64,000 bases of DNA from the NCBI RefSeq assembly GCF_001905145.1, contig NZ_LWLB01000032.1:408622-472621 (forward strand). Reading direction: 5' to 3'. Within the stretch, counting starts at the first letter, position 1. Each line of letters begins with the position of its first letter. This DNA is from Nocardiopsis sp. TSRI0078 (GTDB lineage: Bacteria; Actinomycetota; Actinomycetes; Streptosporangiales; Streptosporangiaceae). A program made the position numbers and the translations under genes. Below are positions 62,353 to 64,000 of the stretch, piece by piece. The notes beneath the pieces are model-generated. The model worked only from the letters and a program-made list of their open reading frames with translations, did no database searches and was not told the origin of the DNA.

Positions 62353-62627
62353 TCGGCAGACTGTTCTACCTCGCCGCGGGTGCGGCCCTCGGCGGCTACG
62401 CGGTCCACCGGGTCAACCGCGCCAGGCGCGCCCTGTCCCCGGGAGGCATCGCCGAACGCGTGGAGGGCCAGGTCACCGAGTACCGGGGCGCCCTGCGCGA
62501 GCTCAACGAGGACCTGGTACAGGCCGTGCGCGAGCAGGAGGAGGAACTCCTGCGCCGGTACGCCCCGCGGAAGGGGCGCCGGCCCCTGCCCGGGGACGAC
62601 CGTCGTGGACTGCCCGGCTCCGGATAG
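62349..62627 (+). CDS. DUF6167-like small membrane protein
   Basis: A 92-residue protein: short N-terminal membrane segment (MIGRLFYLAAGAALGGYAVHR), then a helical region (GIAERVEGQVTEYRGALREL, then DLVQAVREQEEELLRR) and a basic Pro/Gly tail. It is translationally coupled to the DUF948 gene (GTGA). The family is common in actinobacteria next to DUF948 and alaS. Function unknown. The DUF number is from memory. Confidence 0.8.
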   Translation: MIGRLFYLAAGAALGGYAVHRVNRARRALSPGGIAERVEGQVTEYRGALRELNEDLVQAVREQEEELLRRYAPRKGRRPLPGDDRRGLPGSG

Positions 62628-62792
62628 CGCGGATACCCGGCCCCGTGGCCGGAGCCGTCCCGAACGGCCCGCGGCGTGCGCCGCCGCGGTCCCCCGGAGG
62701 GTCGGGTGCTTCCCGCTCCATGACGGTGCTTCTCGCCCCACCTGGGTAGGGGGCGGTCGTAGGAACGTCGTCCAGGTGTCAGGGAGGCCCCC

Positions 62793-63398
62793 ATGTACCC
62801 GCAGCAACCCTCGAACGACCCGAACCAGGGCGGTCAGTACCAGGGCGGCCAGTATCCCGGGGACCAGTACCCTCCCGGCCGGTACCCGCAGGACCCGGCG
62901 GCCCACCAGGGAGGCCACCCCGGGGCCCCGCCCGGCCCCGGCGACGGGACCAGGATGCCCGGCACGGCGATCACCGTGCGGGTGCTGATGTTCGTCGGCG
63001 GCGCCTGCGGCCTGCTGCTCGGCGGGCTGATGTGGATCGCCGCCGTGCTGGCGGCCAGCGGTGGCCAGGTCGGCGAGGAGATGCGGCGCGCACTGCAGGA
63101 CACGGGCCTGTCGCTGTCCGGCTCGGAGGCCGTGACGTTCTTCGGGCTGATGGGTGCGATCCCGTTCGTCTACGGGGTGGTGTCCATCGTGCTGGCCTCG
63201 CTCATGGGACGCCGCAGCCCGGTCATCCTGTGGTCGGTCGTGGCCTTCCAGGGCCTGGCCGCGCTGATCCTGGTGTTCAACCTGTTCAGCGGCGGCTTCG
63301 CGGCGGTGATCCCGCTGCTCTTCACGATCGCCATGATCGTGCTCATGCTGCTGGGGGTCACGCGCGACTACTACTCGCGCCCGGCCGCCGCCCACTGA
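62793..63398 (+). CDS. Small membrane protein with Pro/Gln/Tyr-rich N-terminus
   Basis: A 201-residue protein. The first 55 residues are low-complexity, with repeats of QYPG/QYQGG type. Four hydrophobic segments follow (VRVLMFVGGACGLLLGGLMW, then IPFVYGVVSIVLASLMG, the segment ILWSVVAFQGLAALILVFNL and VIPLLFTIAMIVLMLLGV). No family name is certain. The ATG lies 150 nt after the DUF6167 stop. A related sequence follows immediately downstream at 63552, interrupted by an amber codon, so this is one half of a tandem duplication. Confidence 0.8.
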   Translation: MYPQQPSNDPNQGGQYQGGQYPGDQYPPGRYPQDPAAHQGGHPGAPPGPGDGTRMPGTAITVRVLMFVGGACGLLLGGLMWIAAVLAASGGQVGEEMRRALQDTGLSLSGSEAVTFFGLMGAIPFVYGVVSIVLASLMGRRSPVILWSVVAFQGLAALILVFNLFSGGFAAVIPLLFTIAMIVLMLLGVTRDYYSRPAAAH

Positions 63399-63551
63399 CA
63401 CGTCCCGACCCGCCGACACCGCGGGGGACCGGCGCCGACCGGTCCCCCGCGCCGCTGTCGGGACGGTGTCCCACCTGCTCGTTTCGTGCCCTGCCGTCAA
63501 CCCTCTGTAGTGTCGTGGCGCTGACACACCGGGTTACGGAAAGGCCGAAAC

Positions 63552-64000
63552 GTGAACCCCAGCCCCCGCCCCCAGCAGCCCCACGGCCATCCGGGGGAAC
63601 CGCAGGGGCCGCCCCACCAGCACGGTGGTCAGCCGCGGCCCCAGGCACACGGCTACCCACAGGGACAGGTCCGCCCCGAACACCCGGCAGCGCCCTGGCG
63701 GTACACGCGGCAGCCGCCCGCCCCGCCCCGGCAGCGGTAGCACAGCCCCGGGGCCGACGAGGGATCCTCCAGCCTCCTGGCGGCCCTCACCGGAGCCGTC
63801 GCCCTGGTCCCCTTGGCCTGCGGCATCGTCTCCACGACCCTGGCCGCGCTCATGGGCCGCGGCGGGCGGGGACTGTCCTGGGGCGTCGCCGCCTTCCACG
63901 GTGTCGCGTCTCTGCTCCTGCTCGTCTGGATCGTTCTCGGCGACTACCTCGCCCTGGTCCCGCTGGCCTTCGCCGCGCTGATGATCGGTCTGATGTGCAC
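63552..64000 (+). pseudogene. Amber-interrupted paralogue of the preceding membrane protein (partial)
   Basis: A frame starts at GTG 63552 with a Pro/His/Gln-rich N-terminus (MNPSPRPQQPHGHPGEPQGP) and stops at TAG 63738-63740. The same frame stays open to the window edge and encodes the missing membrane part (LLAALTGAVALVPLACGIVS, then TLAALMGRGGRGLSWGVAAF, then LLLLVWIVLGDY). This part aligns with ASLMGRRSPVILWSVVAF and later helices of the upstream gene. Codons after the TAG keep high GC at third positions. A single CAG-to-TAG change would explain it. Either a recent pseudogene, a sequencing error, or suppressed amber; the 3' end is outside the window. Confidence 0.75.

Overview
The window is chromosomal DNA from a high-GC actinomycete. 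Codon third positions are almost all G or C. It carries actinobacterial markers (a BldD-type regulator, integration host factor mIHF/sIHF, an Rv2175c-type DNA-binding protein, a cytochrome bcc complex with a di-heme QcrC, a PASTA kinase). From memory, gene content and order resemble two Streptomyces core blocks (the qcr-glkA-pfkA-thi-metF block and the bldD-pyr-mihF-metK-DUF349 block). A Nocardiopsaceae-like genome is my best guess, but that is inference. No rRNA, tRNA, CRISPR array, transposase, prophage or natural-product cluster was found. This is mostly housekeeping DNA, and its interest lies in regulation.

Layout. 1-5.7 kb: 5' end of trpD and a receiver-like protein (minus strand), then ctaE-qcrC-qcrA-qcrB (respiratory III/IV supercomplex). 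6-13 kb: fadD-type acyl-CoA synthetase, a small protein plus glucokinase, a PlsC-type acyltransferase, an esterase and a membrane protein. 13-22.2 kb: a MacS-like histidine kinase, a sulfite-oxidase-like protein, a DAHP synthase (aroF) behind an aromatic-residue leader peptide and attenuator, thiI, pfkA under a perfect DasR-type palindrome, a MacR-like response regulator now about 5 kb from the kinase, and a PknB-type kinase with four PASTA repeats. 22.6-26.3 kb: thiamine genes, with thiO-thiS-thiG behind a TPP riboswitch, an Rv2175c homologue and leaderless thiE. 26.3-33.4 kb: a quinone oxidoreductase with a MerR/SoxR-like operator, an NmrA-like reductase, a DUF418 protein, a prenyl synthase, a DUF817 protein, metF and a GNAT acetyltransferase.

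33.7-50.3 kb: bldD faces away from the pyrimidine operon pyrR-pyrB-pyrC-carA-carB-pyrK-pyrD-pyrF. These are followed by mihF, gmk, rpoZ, coaBC and metK. Together they take glutamine, bicarbonate and aspartate to UMP, then supply a nucleoid protein, GMP kinase, RNA polymerase omega, CoA and S-adenosylmethionine. 50.5-64 kb: a DUF11 surface protein, a DUF349 protein, a metallo-beta-lactamase-fold hydrolase, aspS, a PAS/GAF/PP2C phosphatase, rarA, a pseudokinase, DUF948 and DUF6167 proteins, a small membrane protein, and a related copy cut by an in-frame amber codon that runs off the window.

The most notable observations are the aroF attenuator, whose 11-bp antiterminator pairs leader-peptide codons with the terminator stem; the DasR-type site at pfkA; the MerR/SoxR-like promoter with a 19-bp spacer; the Crp-like site at about -71.5 of pyrR; the BldD-box match upstream of mihF; a recurring leaderless pattern (TANNNN, 6-7 nt, then ATG/GTG); the missing catalytic motifs of the 60-61.6 kb kinase; and the amber-interrupted paralogue. 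No wholly new multi-gene system was recognised.
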